From assembly GCA_047967505.1 (NCBI GenBank), contig CM106539.1: 64,000 bases of DNA; one strand, given 5' to 3'. Below the pieces are notes generated by a model that was given only the letters and a program-made list of their open reading frames with translations, did not search any database and had not been told where the DNA came from. Shown piece by piece: positions 62,551 to 64,000 of this stretch (position 1 is its first letter; each line of letters opens with the position of its first letter). The stretch is from Dipteris shenzhenensis (lineage: Eukaryota > Polypodiophyta > Polypodiopsida > Gleicheniales). A program made the position numbers and the translations under genes.

Positions 62551-62671
62551 ACAATTTCTTATATATACTGTGCATCCACCTCATACTATTTGCATTCCCA
62601 AGAATCTATCTCTGCTTGGAAAGCATAAATTAATACAATTATTGGCATCTAATTTGCATCTTTAACTTAGG

Positions 62672-63069
62672 TGGTCTTTCATCCGGATCGTTTGGATCCA
62701 AGATGGTGGTACGTGGTCCAAGTTTCTCCACAAAGCAAACATATTTTTGAATATAGGAATGAGGATATGGGGATGCCACCAATAGATCTAAATAATGATG
62801 CCGATGTATCTACGGAAGAGGATAAAGATGACGATATGAGCTAGGAAGAAGGTGACAATAATGACACTGTAATGGAGGAAGGTGGAGATTGAATGACATT
62901 GAGGAAGAAGAGGGGGAACTAGAGGGTGAACTAGAGGATCAAGTCTTAGGTAGACATACAATATAGGATGATGATATAGGTGATCAATTGTATGTAAACC
63001 TTGAGATAGAATTATTTGGCATGCAAGACTTGGCTCAAGACGAAGCTATCGATGTAAATGCTATGGATT
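62672..63069 (+). pseudogene. CACTA TNP2 last exon, plus strand
   Basis: After an AACTTAG acceptor, VVFHPDRLDPRWWYVVQVSP and IFEYRNEDMGMPP correspond to the last exon of the minus-strand TNP2 at 60496-60208. A Glu/Asp-rich tail with internal stops follows, ending NAMD at 63069. The rest of this copy is absent. Confidence 0.65.
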
Positions 63070-63279
63070 GATTGTTTTGACATCGATAAGTCTTCCTATG
63101 TTTGGCCCTCTCATTTTTATAGTGACATTTTGTACATTTGTATGCTAAGTTCACCATCAATATATGAGTGTTTTGATCTCAATTTTGATATACATACTAT
63201 GATGCCAAAAATTGATATTTTTATTTGGCATTGGTATTGTTTTCTTCTATGTTTGATAAGAGTTTGAGTATCAAGTGAT

Positions 63280-64000
63280 AGCCTAGCGGCTCTCACATAT
63301 TTCTATTCTCTAAGATATTGTATGGGATTGAGAGGATGAGTGGAATGGATCATTGTAAATACCATAGGTATGAATTATAAATATCTTGGTATGGGGTGAG
63401 AGTTATATGTGTATGGGATATTATGGGGTTTTTAGAAAATAGGAAGAGTGAGTCATATAAAGAGGTGGGCTCATGTCCATGTGTTCCAATAATATAAGAG
63501 AGGCCACATTCCAACCGTGTGGAAGGCATGTGGAGGAGTGTGGAGTCAAGAGGAATCCTTCTAGAATTCCCATGTGGAATAAGGAGGATGTGGACATATG
63601 GAAAAGAGAGGGTCCCTATGGGCTCCATGTGGGGAGACTCTTGACTTTCTTAATATTTTAAGAGTCTTGAGCATCTTTTGATGGGACACATGGCAAGAGT
63701 AGCCAAAAAGGGCATGGATGGTGACATACGGGCTTATGTGATTGATAGGGAAAGGAATCTACAGGCAGCAATTGTAAATGGGTGAAGGAGGGTGACAAAA
63801 TATAAAAGGAGCCCTCCTCTCCCTTGTTCATCATCTCTTCCACCATTAGGCCTCATGTTACTGTAGCTCTAGTCTCCTCAACCCTCTTCCATGAGCCTTC
63901 TCTCCCTCTTGTAGATATTCTCTTATGTAGACTCTTGAGTCCCATCTCTCTCTAGTTCATTCTCTCTCTATGAGTAGTCTTGGAGCTTCTGCTCCCTCTT
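63280..64000 (+). mobile_element. possible LTR running off the right edge
   Basis: A TATAAAAGG box (63800-63808) is followed by CT-rich leader sequence (CTCTCCCTTGTTC, TCTCTCTAGTTCATTCTCTC) like the R/U5 of the copia LTR at 31.0 kb. No border, PBS or gag is in view. Confidence 0.3.

Overview
The window is nuclear DNA from a land plant with a large, repeat-rich genome. Two split protein-coding genes could be reconstructed, both on the minus strand and both of plant type: a plastid-targeted glucose-6-phosphate 1-epimerase (aldose-1-epimerase family) and a half-size ABCG (WBC) transporter. Nearly everything else is transposable element: LINEs, Ty1/copia and Ty3/gypsy LTR elements, CACTA (En/Spm) DNA transposons and a probable tRNA-derived SINE. 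Giant repeat-filled introns and this type of LINE would suit a fern or another non-seed plant, but the species cannot be fixed from the sequence; that is a guess.

Layout. 1-770: 3' end of a gypsy chromovirus and its LTR. 2.87-35.74 kb: the epimerase gene (minus), nine exons located. Two introns of about 14.4 and 15.2 kb hold most of the mobile DNA. Intron 3 holds a LINE fragment split by a 10.7-kb tandem array of gag-only copia-like elements (LTR-int-LTR-int-LTR-int-LTR) with one 5-bp target-site duplication. It also holds three successive LINE 3' tails. Intron 1 holds a second copy of the same LINE, split by a solo LTR of the same gag-only family in the opposite orientation. Beyond that are an almost full-length 6.9-kb LINE (minus) with a 13-bp target duplication, a copia LTR/primer-binding-site fragment and an older LINE ORF1 relic. 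36-38.9 kb: a diverged repeat cluster, a coiled-coil open frame and a second gag-only copia remnant. 39.2-47.7 kb: CACTA material (TNP2 transposase, two TnpA-like frames, a 0.9-kb polypyrimidine tract, a terminal CTTGTAGTG end). 49.44-53.79 kb: the ABCG gene, nine exons, 790 codons, intact, with a TATA box and four CACGTG boxes upstream. 54.7-58.7 kb: AT-rich non-coding DNA with a probable SINE. 58.69-63.07 kb: more CACTA material, including TNP2 C-terminal regions in opposite orientations. 63.1-64 kb: probably the beginning of another LTR.

The two host genes have no evident functional link. The epimerase interconverts the anomers of glucose-6-phosphate, probably in the plastid. The ABCG protein is a membrane exporter whose promoter carries ABRE/G-box-like elements. 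The most unusual content is the repeat history. The tandem LTR array keeps, in its mosaic LTRs, the marks of the unequal crossover that enlarged it. Its internal regions share a gag frame ending in TAG followed by a long in-frame open extension of unknown function.
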